A DNA stretch of 64,000 nucleotides from Chrysophaeum taylorii (taxonomy: Eukaryota; Sar; Pelagophyceae; Pelagomonadales; Pelagomonadaceae). The notes under the pieces were generated by a model. It worked only from the letters and a program-made list of their open reading frames with translations, ran no database searches and had not been told where the DNA came from. Location: NCBI GenBank assembly GCA_029834535.1, contig JAQMWT010000370.1, positions 1-64,000 on the forward strand. Reading direction: 5' to 3'. The translations under genes and the position numbers were made by a program. This document shows, in pieces, positions 29,133 through 38,671 of this stretch (positions within the stretch are counted from its first letter, which is position 1; each line of letters opens with the position of its first letter).

Positions 29133-31172
29133 TTAGGTGCGGTTCGCTTCGAAGAGGCGCTTCTGCTTGGCCTGGTCCTTTTTGAGCTTTTTGATGAGGG
29201 ATTTTGAGAGGGGTGCGCCTCGAGCGTCGCGGGTCGGGAGACCGTCGGCGTCGAATTGGGAATAAGGTCCAGATTTGAACATGTCTTTGGGGTCGATAGA
29301 CTTCGCCGCTTCCTTTTTGGCCAACTGGGCGAGCTGCTCTTCCTTGCGCGATCGGCCCTTGGCAGCAGCGGCAGCAGTCTCGCTTCTGAGTTCGACGGTT
29401 CTATTGAAGACCTTGCCGTCGTAGTCGACGCAGTAAAAACCGAGTCTCTCGAACTGCACAGAGGTGAGAGGCGCCCAGTCCTTGACGCTGTGGTGAACGA
29501 GGGCGGTGTCGTACACGACCTCCGAGTTTGGGTTGATTTGTTTTTCCCACTTGGATTCGTCGATCTTAGGGACGACGAAGAGACGATCGTAGTCTCTGAG
29601 TTCGCATTCGACCGCATCCTCTTCGGAGACCCAATGGAGCTTGCCTTTCGGGTCGATAGAATCATCGACGACGACGCCTTTACCATCGGATTCGTAGCGA
29701 ATGTTGACGGCGTGCCGCAGGCGGACGATTTTCTGGGGCGCGAGACCGAAGAAATCGGGCGAGTCGACGTCGCGGTAGTCCTTGCGGTCTATGTATATGG
29801 TTCGCGAGAGTCTCAAGGTGTAACCTTGTGCGTGGTAGTCTCGACGAAAGACCTCGTCGGGGCCATCGAGGTCGATCCTGAAGGGCTCCCGCACGGCCAT
29901 GCGGCGCGGGGCGCGCGGCTCGAGATCTAAGCGTGCGAAGTGTTGCAAACGCACGTAGTCAATCAAGTTTTCGTTCCTTGTCACCCCTATGTCGTCGCAG
30001 AAGCTGTTCAAGGCAGCCGGGGAATAGCCGCGGCGCCGGAGGCCAGATATCGTGGGCATGCGCGGGTCGTCCCAGCCCCTTACCACTTTGGTGTCGACGA
30101 GCTTCGCGAGCTTGCGCTTGCTCAACACCGTGTAAGTAATGTTGAGGCGCGACATCTCGAAGACTTTGGGACGATAAATGTCGAGAGCGTCGAGGACCCA
30201 ATAATAGGACTCGCGGCGCGTCTCGAACTCGAGCGTACAGATCGAATAGTCGACGTGTTCGAGCGAATCCACGACGCAATGCGTGTAGTCGTACGTCGGG
30301 TAGACGCACCACGCGTCGCCCGTATTCGGGTGTGGCGAGAACTTTATGCGGTACGCTACCTGATCAAACATGTTGAAATTCGTGGCGTCGTTGTCCATCT
30401 TGAGCCGCAGCGTCATTGCGCCCTCGGCGACCTGGCCGCGCCTCATCTTCTCGAACGACGCGAGGTTCTCAGAAACGGGTCTGTCCCTGTACGGCGACTC
30501 GTGCGCTCCCGGCGTATCTTCCCGCGCGGCAACCACCACGTCCTCGGGAATCGTCCTTGAATTTGATTCGCGCAAACGTCGCAGCGCGGCGCGGGCCTTC
30601 GCCACGCCTCGGCACGCTTCTATTTCCGCCGGACTCTGCTCGCAGACGTAAGCTTTTCCCGCCCGAATCAGCTCCAGCGCCATCGCGTACAACGCCTCGA
30701 AGTAGTCCGACGTGTGCGTCACTTGGATGGGGGACCAGCCCATCCATGCGACGTCCTTACGCAGCGACTCGACGAATTCTCTGTTCTCCTTCTCCGGATT
30801 GGTGTCGTCGTACCTGAACACGCACTCCCTTCGAGAACCATCCTCAATACCAAGCTTCTCGAAGGCGAGCTTGAAGTTCATGTTCATCGACTTGGCGTGT
30901 CCGATGTGGAGGTATCCGTTGGGCTCGGGGGGGAACCGCGTCCGCACCACGCCGTCGTTGATTGCGTAGTGCTCAGCGAGAACCTCGGCAGGGTTCCCAC
31001 AGAGCTGGGGCACATCCTCGCGCCCGAGGTCCGCCCAATGCGAGAGGCTCCGCCCGAGGAGCGGGTCGCGCCGCTTCTCCACCGCCCACACCCCCGGACT
31101 CCCCTCATCCCGCTTCTTCGCCAACCACTTCGAAGACGGCGACGCGGCCCACCACCCACGATGCAGCATCAT
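29133..31172 (-). CDS. QARS: Glutaminyl-tRNA synthetase (GlnRS, class I)
   Basis: Charges tRNA-Gln with glutamine in the cytosol. The 679-residue protein has the class I HIGH motif in RFPPEPNGYLHIGHAKS near residue 88 and the KMSKS equivalent VLSKRKL. GlnRS-specific blocks follow: DSLEHVDYSICTLEFETRR, YYWVLDALDIYRP, GWDDPRMPTISGLRRRGYSP and the anticodon-binding beta-barrels with DYDRLFVVPKIDE. The C-terminus is Lys-rich (SKSLIKKLKKDQAKQKRLFE). The long N-terminal domain of animal and yeast GlnRS is absent; only about 75 residues precede the catalytic core. Start at 31172 or the next codon (two adjacent ATG). Uninterrupted single exon between two Helitron regions. Confidence 0.95.
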   Translation of the reverse strand: MMLHRGWWAASPSSKWLAKKRDEGSPGVWAVEKRRDPLLGRSLSHWADLGREDVPQLCGNPAEVLAEHYAINDGVVRTRFPPEPNGYLHIGHAKSMNMNFKLAFEKLGIEDGSRRECVFRYDDTNPEKENREFVESLRKDVAWMGWSPIQVTHTSDYFEALYAMALELIRAGKAYVCEQSPAEIEACRGVAKARAALRRLRESNSRTIPEDVVVAAREDTPGAHESPYRDRPVSENLASFEKMRRGQVAEGAMTLRLKMDNDATNFNMFDQVAYRIKFSPHPNTGDAWCVYPTYDYTHCVVDSLEHVDYSICTLEFETRRESYYWVLDALDIYRPKVFEMSRLNITYTVLSKRKLAKLVDTKVVRGWDDPRMPTISGLRRRGYSPAALNSFCDDIGVTRNENLIDYVRLQHFARLDLEPRAPRRMAVREPFRIDLDGPDEVFRRDYHAQGYTLRLSRTIYIDRKDYRDVDSPDFFGLAPQKIVRLRHAVNIRYESDGKGVVVDDSIDPKGKLHWVSEEDAVECELRDYDRLFVVPKIDESKWEKQINPNSEVVYDTALVHHSVKDWAPLTSVQFERLGFYCVDYDGKVFNRTVELRSETAAAAAKGRSRKEEQLAQLAKKEAAKSIDPKDMFKSGPYSQFDADGLPTRDARGAPLSKSLIKKLKKDQAKQKRLFEANRT

Positions 31173-32243
31173 TAATTAATTTATTCATTAATTTTTACCC
31201 TCTTGGGAGAGGAGGGGTGGTTAGCCTTCCTTCCTTCCTTCCTTCCTGCAACTTCCACGATAGTAAGTACAAGTCCAGGCCAGCAAGTTCACCGAGTCCC
31301 AATCTCTAACCCCAGCATTTTCACCCCGTTAAGTTCACCTAGTCCCAATCTCTAACCCCAGTAAATTCGGCGTAAACCCACTCGTGCTCACACCACTCCT
31401 TCGAGCTCGTCGCTCTCGCCTCCGCCAATCTAGGCTGCTTTGATCCGCACACGCCACTAACCTTTGACTTTACTCTAAAACCCTCAGTAAGTTCACCTGG
31501 TCCCAGTAAGTTCACCTGGTCACTAAGTTCACCTAGTCCCAATCTCTAACCCCAGTAAGTTCATCTTGTCCCAGTAAATTCACCTACAGTGCGCGTGTAG
31601 ACGCCGGGAGGGGGCTTGTCGGTATTGCGCAGCACGTGTGGGGTAGGGTGGAGTCGTCGACTCAGAAGAGGATATCCTCGGGGGGGTTGCCGATCGACAG
31701 AGAGCCACGTAGAGCTGGACGTGACAGAAGACGGGCTTGTGGGCGAGAGGACGCCGAGACTTTGCGGGGCGTCTGGCCCTGGCTCTTGGTGATCGTTTGG
31801 CGTCGGCGGGCCTTAAGCGATACAGGTTGGAGGAGCCTCGGTGACAACGACACGATCGATCATGTATCTGGTACCGTTGCAGTGGCCGTGCGACGGGTCG
31901 AGGTTGCGAAGACTTTAAGCTCGCGCTCTCAAAGTCAGCATGCCGTTGGTTGTCAGGGAGTTCAAAACTCGACTGTAAAGAGCGAGGCGTCGTCTTCCGA
32001 CCCAACCTAGTCAGCCGAAAAGAACTCCGACGCCTCGTCTTCGGGAAAAAAAGGCCGCGGTCATGCGCGCGTTGTCAGCATCGACAACATCGTTTCGACG
32101 GGGCGTGAGAATGGCGCGCTGGCTAAAAGAGCCGCCGCGGGTCGTGGAAATAGTCTGCGAGGTCGCCGTAGACGGCTTGGAGGATCACTGTCTGGCTCTC
32201 GCGCCTACCTGATCCTTACCCTAAATCGAAGAGGGACAAACAG

Positions 32244-32553
32244 CCAACGCATTAGGCCGGGCTCGCTGTGCCCTCACCGCCCTCACCCATGTCGCCGCCG
32301 CGGGGAACCCCACCCAGGCCGCCCGATCCCAGCAGGACGTCACCCTTCGTCGCACATACGTCCGGCGGCAGCATGCGTACGACCTACGGGCGGGGCCCGT
32401 CCTCTCTTCGCCTGCCCCACGCCTCGGTGATGACCCCGACTAGGTCCCGCGTACTTATCTCTGCCCGTCAGGCACATCCATCATACCCCACAACCCCACC
32501 CACATCTTTCATGCTCCCCACACCCACCCCCCTCTTAGCAGTCGACATTTAAA
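32244..32553. mobile_element. About 310-bp insert inside Helitron copy 4
   Basis: A non-Helitron, C-rich segment is bounded by GACAAACAG on the left (32235-32243) and right (32554-32562). This could be a 9-bp target duplication, although it lies in a GACAAACA-type repeat. Positions 32463-32519 match the reverse complement of 43387-43443 with about three differences. Family unknown. Confidence 0.4.
32463..32519 (+). repeat. Dispersed 57-bp repeat, copy A
   Basis: GCCCGTCAGGCACATCC followed by TCATACCCCACAA and ending CATGCTCCCC. Copy B is on the opposite strand at 43387-43443. The similarity stops sharply at both ends. Confidence 0.8.
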
Positions 32554-32698
32554 GACAAACAGACAGACAAACAAAAACAAACATCTGTCGATTAGTAGTT
32601 AAGAAGTAAGTAACTGATAATATCTGCTGCTGCTGCTGACTCAGGCCGCCACCACCACACCACCGAAAAAAATCAACCACATCAGTCAGTCAGTGGAC

Positions 32699-33665
32699 AT
32701 GCCAACGCACAAGCAATCGAGCGTCATGTTGTTCTTCGTCGTCGTTGCGTCGTTCCTCTCCACGGCGTCGCATGCCTTCGTGGCACCCGAGTCCAGGCCA
32801 GCCACCAAGCTCAATGCGCAGCAGCAGCAGCCTGACCTCTCTCTCATTCCCGGCGTCTACCCGGAGAAGTCGATGCCTGCCGACTACGGTGTGTTCGATG
32901 ACTACGGCGAGGCTCTTGATTCTTCTCGCGTGATGGGAGGACGCAGGCTTTGACCCCCTCGGCCTCACCAACTACGACTCGAACCTCGGGAGCGCTCGCG
33001 TCTAAGGTCGCAGCGTCTAAGGTCGCGGTCGTCAAGGATTACCGCGATGCCGAACTCCGACACGGCCGGCTCGCCATGCTCGCCGCGCTCGCGTGGCCCC
33101 TCCAAGAACTCGCGTCGCCGACTCTTGCGCACGACATCGGTGCGATGCTCTTGCTGACGGCCGACGGCCGCAGCCCTTCGGTCCTGAACGGCGGTCTCGG
33201 TGCCGGTCCGATTCCGCTCGTGCTCCTCGGCACCGCCGCTGCTATTGCAGTTATTGACCTCCGCGCGCTCAAGATCAAGGAAGATTCTGGCAAGGACTGG
33301 CTCCCAGGCGGTGCGTGTTGTTGCGAGAAAAGCGGCGGAATTGAGTTAATTTTATAGACTTTGGCTTGGACCCGTTGAAGATTCTCAAGGGTGCGTCGCC
33401 GCTCGCCATCAAAGACATGCAAGCCAAGGAAATCGACAACGGGTAAGAGCGAGCGAGCGAGCGAGCAAATTTCTTCTTTGCGACGACGACGAGCCTGCGC
33501 AGGCGGTTGGCGATGCTCGCGATCACGGCGTACGTTATCCAGGAAGTCATCACGGGCGAGCCGATCGTCGTCACATCGGAAGAGCTCTTCACGCCCATCT
33601 ACATGTACCCGTGGTTCCAAACGCTACTCGATCACGCCTTGGGCATTGCCTCTTTACGCGCATAG
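32699..33665 (+). CDS. Chlorophyll a/c-type light-harvesting protein (LHC/FCP superfamily), three exons
   Basis: Plastid thylakoid antenna protein. Exons are 32699-33310, 33358-33442 and 33503-33665. The precursor starts with a signal peptide (SVMLFFVVVASFLSTASHAFVAP) whose ASHAF/VAP cleavage region is the ASAFAP-type motif of secondary red plastids, then a transit peptide. Mature blocks are DAGFDPLGLTNYDSN, the first helix DYRDAELRHGRLAMLAALAW, then after intron 1 GDFGLDPLKILKG, and across intron 2 AKEIDNGRLAMLAITAYVIQE, the third helix. The middle helix is weaker (LVLLGTAAAIAVIDLRAL). Within exon 1 the frame slips twice (about 32935 and 32990), each as if one base were missing. Low-light or stress subtypes cannot be separated here. 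Confidence 0.88.
33311..33357 (+). other. 47-bp intron 1 of the LHC gene
   Basis: Donor GTGCGT, acceptor TTTATAG. It splits a GAC codon (G|AC) and restores LPGDFGLDPL. Confidence 0.85.
33443..33502 (+). other. 60-bp intron 2 of the LHC gene
   Basis: Donor GTAAGA, acceptor TGCGCAG. It splits a Gly codon (GG|G) and restores the helix-3 motif DNGRLAML. Confidence 0.85.
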
Positions 33666-33751
33666 GAGAGAGAGGCACCCACCATAATAAGAATCCTGGT
33701 GAGCATACCCTTCCAGAGACGTCGCCGTGATTTGAGTGGCTAGCGCGGCCG

Positions 33752-34606
33752 ATGACGCGTCCTGTCGCTGTTGAGGTGAGCGCCGCGTCGGTTGCCGCGG
33801 CCGCGGTGGTGTGCGTGACGAATCCGATGGAGGTGGTGAAGACGAGGCTGCAGCTGCTGGGGGAGGGCGGTCGGGCGTCGGAGGCTCCGAAGAATCCGTT
33901 CGCTACGTTGTGGTCGATTGGAAGACGCGAAGGCGTCCGCGGGGTCCAGGCTGGACTCGTTTCCGGGATCGCGTACCAGGTTGTGATGAACGGAACGCGG
34001 CTCGGCGCGTACGAGGCCTGCAAGAAGACGCTGCCGGAGGTTATGGGCGAGGCGAGGTCGGTCGTCGCGGGCGCCGCGACGGGCATCGCCGGCGCGTTTC
34101 TGGCGTCGCCGTTTTTTCAGGTCAAGGTCCAGCTCCAGAGTCGCAAGGTGCCCGACCTCGCGACGGGGTTTAAGGAGATCCTGCGGGTCGAGGGTGTAAG
34201 CGGCTTGTTTCGCGGCGCGAACGCGGCGATGTTGAGGGTCGCGGCTGGCTCGGCGGCTCAGCTCTCGAGCTACGATTTTTTCAAGGCGAGACTTGGGTGC
34301 TTGATTGACGACGGCCCGAAACTGCATTTTGCCGCGTCCCTCGCGACGTCGATGGTTGTGGTGGGGGTTATGCAGCCGTTCGACGTCGTTTCGACTCGAC
34401 TCTACAATAGTCGCGCCTACCGCGGGATACTGGACTGTGCGACGACTGCGATCAGGACCGAGGGTATCCGGGGCCTCTACAAGGGGTCTCTCGCCCACTA
34501 TTTCCGCATCGGCCCCCACACCATCCTCATATTCGTCGCGTGGGAGCAGTGCCGCCTCTTCGCGGACCGCGTGATTACGTATTATGGAGAGTCCCGTCCT
34601 CCCTGA
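33752..34606 (+). CDS. Mitochondrial carrier, SLC25A34/35 or OAC1-like
   Basis: An inner-membrane solute carrier of 284 residues with three repeats, each with the Px[DE]xx[KR]x[KR] signature or a variant: PMEVVKTRLQ near residue 25, PFFQVKVQLQ near 122 and PFDVVSTRLY near 210. Other repeat features are GVRGVQAGL, GVSGLFRGANAAMLRVAAGS and GIRGLYKGSLAHYFRIGPHT. The first repeat's PMEVVKTRLQLLGEGG and the last repeat's RIGPHTILIFVAWEQ resemble the oxaloacetate/sulfate carrier (OAC1) and SLC25A34/35 branch, so dicarboxylate-type transport is inferred. Its 3' end overlaps the RBM25 3' end on the other strand by 32 bases. Confidence 0.85.
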   Translation: MTRPVAVEVSAASVAAAAVVCVTNPMEVVKTRLQLLGEGGRASEAPKNPFATLWSIGRREGVRGVQAGLVSGIAYQVVMNGTRLGAYEACKKTLPEVMGEARSVVAGAATGIAGAFLASPFFQVKVQLQSRKVPDLATGFKEILRVEGVSGLFRGANAAMLRVAAGSAAQLSSYDFFKARLGCLIDDGPKLHFAASLATSMVVVGVMQPFDVVSTRLYNSRAYRGILDCATTAIRTEGIRGLYKGSLAHYFRIGPHTILIFVAWEQCRLFADRVITYYGESRPP

Positions 34607-35762
34607 CAACAACAACAACACCACTACCCTTCCTGTTGTTGTTGTTGTTCTCCTTCTTCTCCTTCTTCTTCTTGTTGTTGGCGCTTTTCCTGGCGTGGAA
34701 ATGGAGGGCGCGCCAGAGCTTGGTGATAAAGACGTAGGCATCGTCTTCGAGGACGAGGGCGAGCTCGTCGGCGATGGCGGAGGGGGTAGCTCGATTTTCG
34801 AGTTGCGTGGCGACAAAATCGATCAGGGTCGCCTCTTCCTGCCCCAAGTACTCGCCAATTTTCTTGGCAATCAAGGGTCTAAGTTTGGTTCTGACGATCG
34901 TCGCGGTCTCGACTTCCCCCCAGTCGACGGGAAGCGCGAAGAGGGCCTCCGATTCCGTCGGTATCTGCTCGGCGATCGCCCGGTCCTCCTCAGCATCCTC
35001 CTCGTCATCGTATTCGAGGGTCTGGAGCTGGCGCGGTTTTGCGTCTTCTTCGACCGCAAAAATCGGCGAAGAAGAAGCTGGTATCTTCTTTTTCGAGGGT
35101 CCCTTCAAGCCGAAGCCCAGCTTTGCCCCCGCCGCCAAAGGCGTCGGCTCGGGCGCTTCCTCGATCTCGACCTTGGCCTTCTTCGCTGCGGGGGGCTTCA
35201 TCGTCTCGATTTTAGCTTGAAGTTTGCGCCTTCTCTCGTCCTCCAACGCCTTATCCCTCTGCGCCTGTTTGGAACGAAAATCCTCGATATCCTTTTGGAT
35301 CGGGTCCGCCTTGGCCTGCGGGTCCGTCGACCGCACGACCGCCTGGATGCGCTCCATCGCCTTCTGCTCATCGGGACTCAACGGACCCTCGGGCGAAATC
35401 GCGTCGACGATCGCTTGCTCCTTTTTCCCTACCTTGACGAGAATCCGGGAATTCAAAATTGGAAAATCGTTCAAAAGACGCACCGCCGACGTCGCCCCCT
35501 GCGCGCTCTCGAAGGTGCAAAACCCAAAACCCTTTGGCTTGTTCGTCTCCGAGTCCATCGTCCGCTTCCACTTGAGCACCCTTCCGCACTCGTTCAGCAG
35601 TTTCTCCACAAAACTGTCGGCAACTTCCAAGGGCAACTTGCCCACGAACACGTTCATCGGCACCTTGACCACTGGCTTGGACTCCACCACCGGCATCATC
35701 GGCTGGTAGTAGAACCCGCCCCACACACCCTGCTGCTGCTGCTGCTGCTGCTGCCAGTTCAT
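34575..35762 (-). CDS. RBM25: RBM25-like splicing factor (RRM plus PWI)
   Basis: A nuclear RNA-binding protein of 395 residues. An N-terminal poly-Gln stretch is followed by an RRM at about 37-115 with RNP2 MNVFVGKLP and RNP1 KGFGFCTFES. A charged middle region (ERRRKLQAKIETMK, KKAKVEIEE) leads to the C-terminal PWI domain, opening LFALPVDWGEVE and continuing KLRPLIAKKIGEYLGQEEATLIDFV and LWRALHF. This domain order is that of RBM25, a U1-associated factor that influences 5' splice-site choice (yeast Snu71 is related). It is shorter than animal RBM25, lacking the long RE-rich region. It is divergent from the coiled-coil gene, 101 bases apart. Confidence 0.88.
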   Translation of the reverse strand: MNWQQQQQQQQGVWGGFYYQPMMPVVESKPVVKVPMNVFVGKLPLEVADSFVEKLLNECGRVLKWKRTMDSETNKPKGFGFCTFESAQGATSAVRLLNDFPILNSRILVKVGKKEQAIVDAISPEGPLSPDEQKAMERIQAVVRSTDPQAKADPIQKDIEDFRSKQAQRDKALEDERRRKLQAKIETMKPPAAKKAKVEIEEAPEPTPLAAGAKLGFGLKGPSKKKIPASSSPIFAVEEDAKPRQLQTLEYDDEEDAEEDRAIAEQIPTESEALFALPVDWGEVETATIVRTKLRPLIAKKIGEYLGQEEATLIDFVATQLENRATPSAIADELALVLEDDAYVFITKLWRALHFHARKSANNKKKKEKKENNNNNRKGSGVVVVVREDGTLHNT

Positions 35763-35863
35763 CGCTACTACTTTTTTGATGAGGAGGGCAAGGAATAATA
35801 ATGAATGAATGAATGAATGACAGCGGCGGCGGCGGCGGGTAAGAGACGTTGAAAGAAAGGCGT

Positions 35864-38671
35864 ATGCGGGCCGTGGCGCAGATCCAGCGTCTGGGGACGA
35901 AGAGCAAACCGAAGATAAACGTCGAGGAGCTGCTCGCGGAGGAGGACGAGGATGTGACGAGTCCCCAGACCGCGCGGCAGCGGCTCGAGGAGCTTCTTGC
36001 GGACGAGAGCGACGAGGAACTTCGCGGGTACGAAGTTGTGGACAAGGAAGAATGTCCGCCTGCGAAGGGCCAGCAGGCGCGGCAGACCGCGAAGAAGATA
36101 GTGGCGGGGGCGTCGGCTCTGGCGCGGCGCGTGAACTCGCTGCGCGCGGCCGCTTCTCAGGCGGGGCCGTACTACGGCGAACCGGAAGACGACTTTAGCG
36201 ACGAATCGGACGAGCCGAAAAAGAAGAAAAAGAAGAAGCCGAAAAAGCCGCCGCCGCCGGCGCCCGAGCCGCAGCCCGAGCACCTCGAGAAGATCCAGAC
36301 GCTCCAGAAGAAGCTCGAACTCCTCAAGGCTCACGCCGGGCTGAACGACGACGAAATCGATTGGAAGCTCGCCGAGACGGCGACGGACGATCCGTACGGC
36401 CTCGCCGTGGCACGGAGGGAGTCCTGCGAAGCCGAGTACGACCGGCTCATGTGGCACCAGTCCAAGCTCGAGACGCTGGTTCGGATCTGCGAGGACCGTA
36501 GGGTAATGGACGCCCTGGCGCAGCTCGCGAAAGTGGCGAGAGATGAAGGAGTCGTCGAGACGACCACTACTGCTGCTGCCGCCGCGGCGACGAAACCGCC
36601 GGACACGCTGTTTGGGGCCGCCAAGGAGACCGAGCAGAAGGATGTGGCGGCGACGTTGAAGCGCATCGACCGCGGGCGCGCGCTGGGGGCGGCTTTGGGA
36701 GCGAGAGGGCGCGGAGGCGGCTTGATGGCAGCCATCGCGGCGCGCGGCGGCGGCGGTAGAGGAGGAGGAGGAGGAGGAGGAGGCATTTGTGTAAAAAAGA
36801 AACCCCCGAAAACCGTCGCGTCCTGCCGGCAGGCGCTGGAGCAGGCGAGGACCAAGAGCCAGCAGGACGTGAAGAGGCTGCCGGTGGCCTTGAGAGAATT
36901 TGGAATCGTCGAGAGAACGTTGGCCCGAGTTTGCGAGTCGTCCTCCCAAAAAGATCTGGCCGCGGCGTGCGATGCCGCTAAGGAAACTCTCGAGGCCGCC
37001 GTGGCGACCTACAAAACCGAGCTCGCGGATGTGTCGAAGCAGATCCTGGAGACGGAGGACGATCTGGATCGATGGAGGAAGCGGGAAGCCGACGCGCCGA
37101 ACAAATCGGCAGCGCTCGCCAAGCAGGAGGAGGAGTGGGCGGCGAGGGAACGCGCCGAGAACGCTCTAGCCCTCGCGATCACGAGAACCTTGGTCCCGCC
37201 GGATGTGGCGCGGGAATCCGCCGAGTCTCTTCGGACGCGGGCCGCGAAGCGCGTGGCCGTCGCGTTGGACGAAAAACGCGACAACGCGCAAAAGCAGCAG
37301 CAGCAGCAACCGCTCGACGACAAGCAGGAGGCGAAGAGGGCGTTTCTGCTGGCGGCGAAATGGGGCGGACTCTACACGTTCGAGCTCGCGCAGCGGATCA
37401 AGACGTGCAAGCCGTTGCACTGGGTCCAGGCCCACCCCGACGACCTCCTCACGGCTAACTTTCTTGCCGGCGCGGGAGCCGAGACGTTCAAGAACTTGGC
37501 AGACTACGATTTGGTCGAACTCCGAGCCATATACGCGTGCTGTCCCGCGAAATTCGAGCTCGATGCCTCGGGAGCCAAGGCGGCGTGGCGCGCCGCGCTC
37601 GTTGACCGGCTCCGAGAATTAACCGCGCGCGACCGCGGCGAGACCGTCGCCGCGGGCTGGGACGGAGAGAAAAACGAGCGCAAGGTCGTCAGGCTGCCGG
37701 CTCTCGCGCCCAAGCACAAGCGGCACTCGAGCTACTACTACCCCTCGAGCCACGAGCTCGAGGCTCGATCGAAAAAGTACGAAGAAGCGCGGCGACGCCT
37801 CGAGGACCGCAGGGGCAAAGTCGCCGACCTCGAAGCCAAAGTGGCCGACGCAAAACTCGAACGAGACGCGGCCTTCGTCGACGCGCGGAGCGAGTACCTC
37901 CAGCACCGGTACGGCAAGCAGATGCTCAAGGACCTGGCGAAAGAAGCAGACGATCACTTCAAGCGTCTCTCGGCGGATCTCGGCTCGGACACCTCTGCCG
38001 CCGGCGCTCGCGCCGATCTCAAGCGCGCGCGCGCCGCGGTATCCAACGCGAATCCGTCCGAAGCCGAACACGCGTATCTCCGGAAACTGCTGGACAAATA
38101 TGGCCTAGACCGGCCCGACCCCGACGCCGACGCGAGAGACCTCAAAGCCCTGCGCGACCGCGTCTTGCAGAAACTCTCCTTGTCGTCTTCTTCCTCTGCT
38201 ACCGAAGAAGAAAGGTGGGCGTTCGAGGGTAGGGGCCGCTTGATCCGAGGACCCTTCGACCCGTGGCCCGAAATCAAGAAGGAAAAGGTCGCCGTCGTCA
38301 AGAAGCTCTCCGACGCCGAAGAAGCGGAGTTGAGGAAAAAGGAACTGCGACAGTCGACGGCGGCGGCGACGACCACCGAAGCCCAATCCAAGCGAAAGAT
38401 CCACGACGCCTGGCGCCAAGAAAGAAGCGCGAGTTTTGCCTCCTCCTCCGAAACTTCCGGTGCAAAGCCCGTCTCTTCTAAAAAGCACGCCCTCTCGTCC
38501 GCGAAGAAGACCCTCGAGCCTGTCGCCCCAAAATCGCGCCGCCTCTCCCAGCTCCTCGCGCAGGAACACCCCACCGACCTCGCCGCCCTCCAGGCGGCGA
38601 CCACCACCACCACCAAACCGACTCAAACTGCTGCTGAACCACCCTCGTCGGAACCGCGCACCCCAGCATAA
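35864..38671 (+). CDS. Large coiled-coil, Lys/Glu-rich protein, unknown family
   Basis: The frame is uninterrupted for about 935 residues from the ATG at 35864. Acidic N-terminal segments alternate with Lys runs (KKKKKKKPKKPPPPAPEP), a Gly/Arg run (GGRGGGGGGGG) near residue 305, and long helical charged stretches such as ARSKKYEEARRRLEDRRGKV and AVADAKLERDAAF. Residues about 495-600 (KPLHWVQAHPDDLLTANFLA, YDLVELRAIYACCP) look globular but match no domain I know. The tail is Ser/Ala/Pro-rich. The composition suggests a nuclear or cytoskeletal scaffold, but this is a guess. Codon use and length make it a real gene. Confidence 0.7.
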   Translation: MRAVAQIQRLGTKSKPKINVEELLAEEDEDVTSPQTARQRLEELLADESDEELRGYEVVDKEECPPAKGQQARQTAKKIVAGASALARRVNSLRAAASQAGPYYGEPEDDFSDESDEPKKKKKKKPKKPPPPAPEPQPEHLEKIQTLQKKLELLKAHAGLNDDEIDWKLAETATDDPYGLAVARRESCEAEYDRLMWHQSKLETLVRICEDRRVMDALAQLAKVARDEGVVETTTTAAAAAATKPPDTLFGAAKETEQKDVAATLKRIDRGRALGAALGARGRGGGLMAAIAARGGGGRGGGGGGGGICVKKKPPKTVASCRQALEQARTKSQQDVKRLPVALREFGIVERTLARVCESSSQKDLAAACDAAKETLEAAVATYKTELADVSKQILETEDDLDRWRKREADAPNKSAALAKQEEEWAARERAENALALAITRTLVPPDVARESAESLRTRAAKRVAVALDEKRDNAQKQQQQQPLDDKQEAKRAFLLAAKWGGLYTFELAQRIKTCKPLHWVQAHPDDLLTANFLAGAGAETFKNLADYDLVELRAIYACCPAKFELDASGAKAAWRAALVDRLRELTARDRGETVAAGWDGEKNERKVVRLPALAPKHKRHSSYYYPSSHELEARSKKYEEARRRLEDRRGKVADLEAKVADAKLERDAAFVDARSEYLQHRYGKQMLKDLAKEADDHFKRLSADLGSDTSAAGARADLKRARAAVSNANPSEAEHAYLRKLLDKYGLDRPDPDADARDLKALRDRVLQKLSLSSSSSATEEERWAFEGRGRLIRGPFDPWPEIKKEKVAVVKKLSDAEEAELRKKELRQSTAAATTTEAQSKRKIHDAWRQERSASFASSSETSGAKPVSSKKHALSSAKKTLEPVAPKSRRLSQLLAQEHPTDLAALQAATTTTTKPTQTAAEPPSSEPRTPA

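Larger units (their letters stand above)
31270..32604 (-). mobile_element. Helitron copy 4, separate insertion carrying an internal insert
   Basis: It lies about 3 kb from the array. The 3' end reads GGCCTGGACTTG then T, and the 5' end TCTTAACTACTAATCGACAG, matching copies 1-3. Helicase remnants (MIDRVVVTEAPP-like, RRQTITKSQGQTPRK, LYVALCRS) are again frame-broken. The GACAAACA microsatellite near the 5' end is interrupted by about 310 bases of unrelated sequence (32244-32553). Confidence 0.7.
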
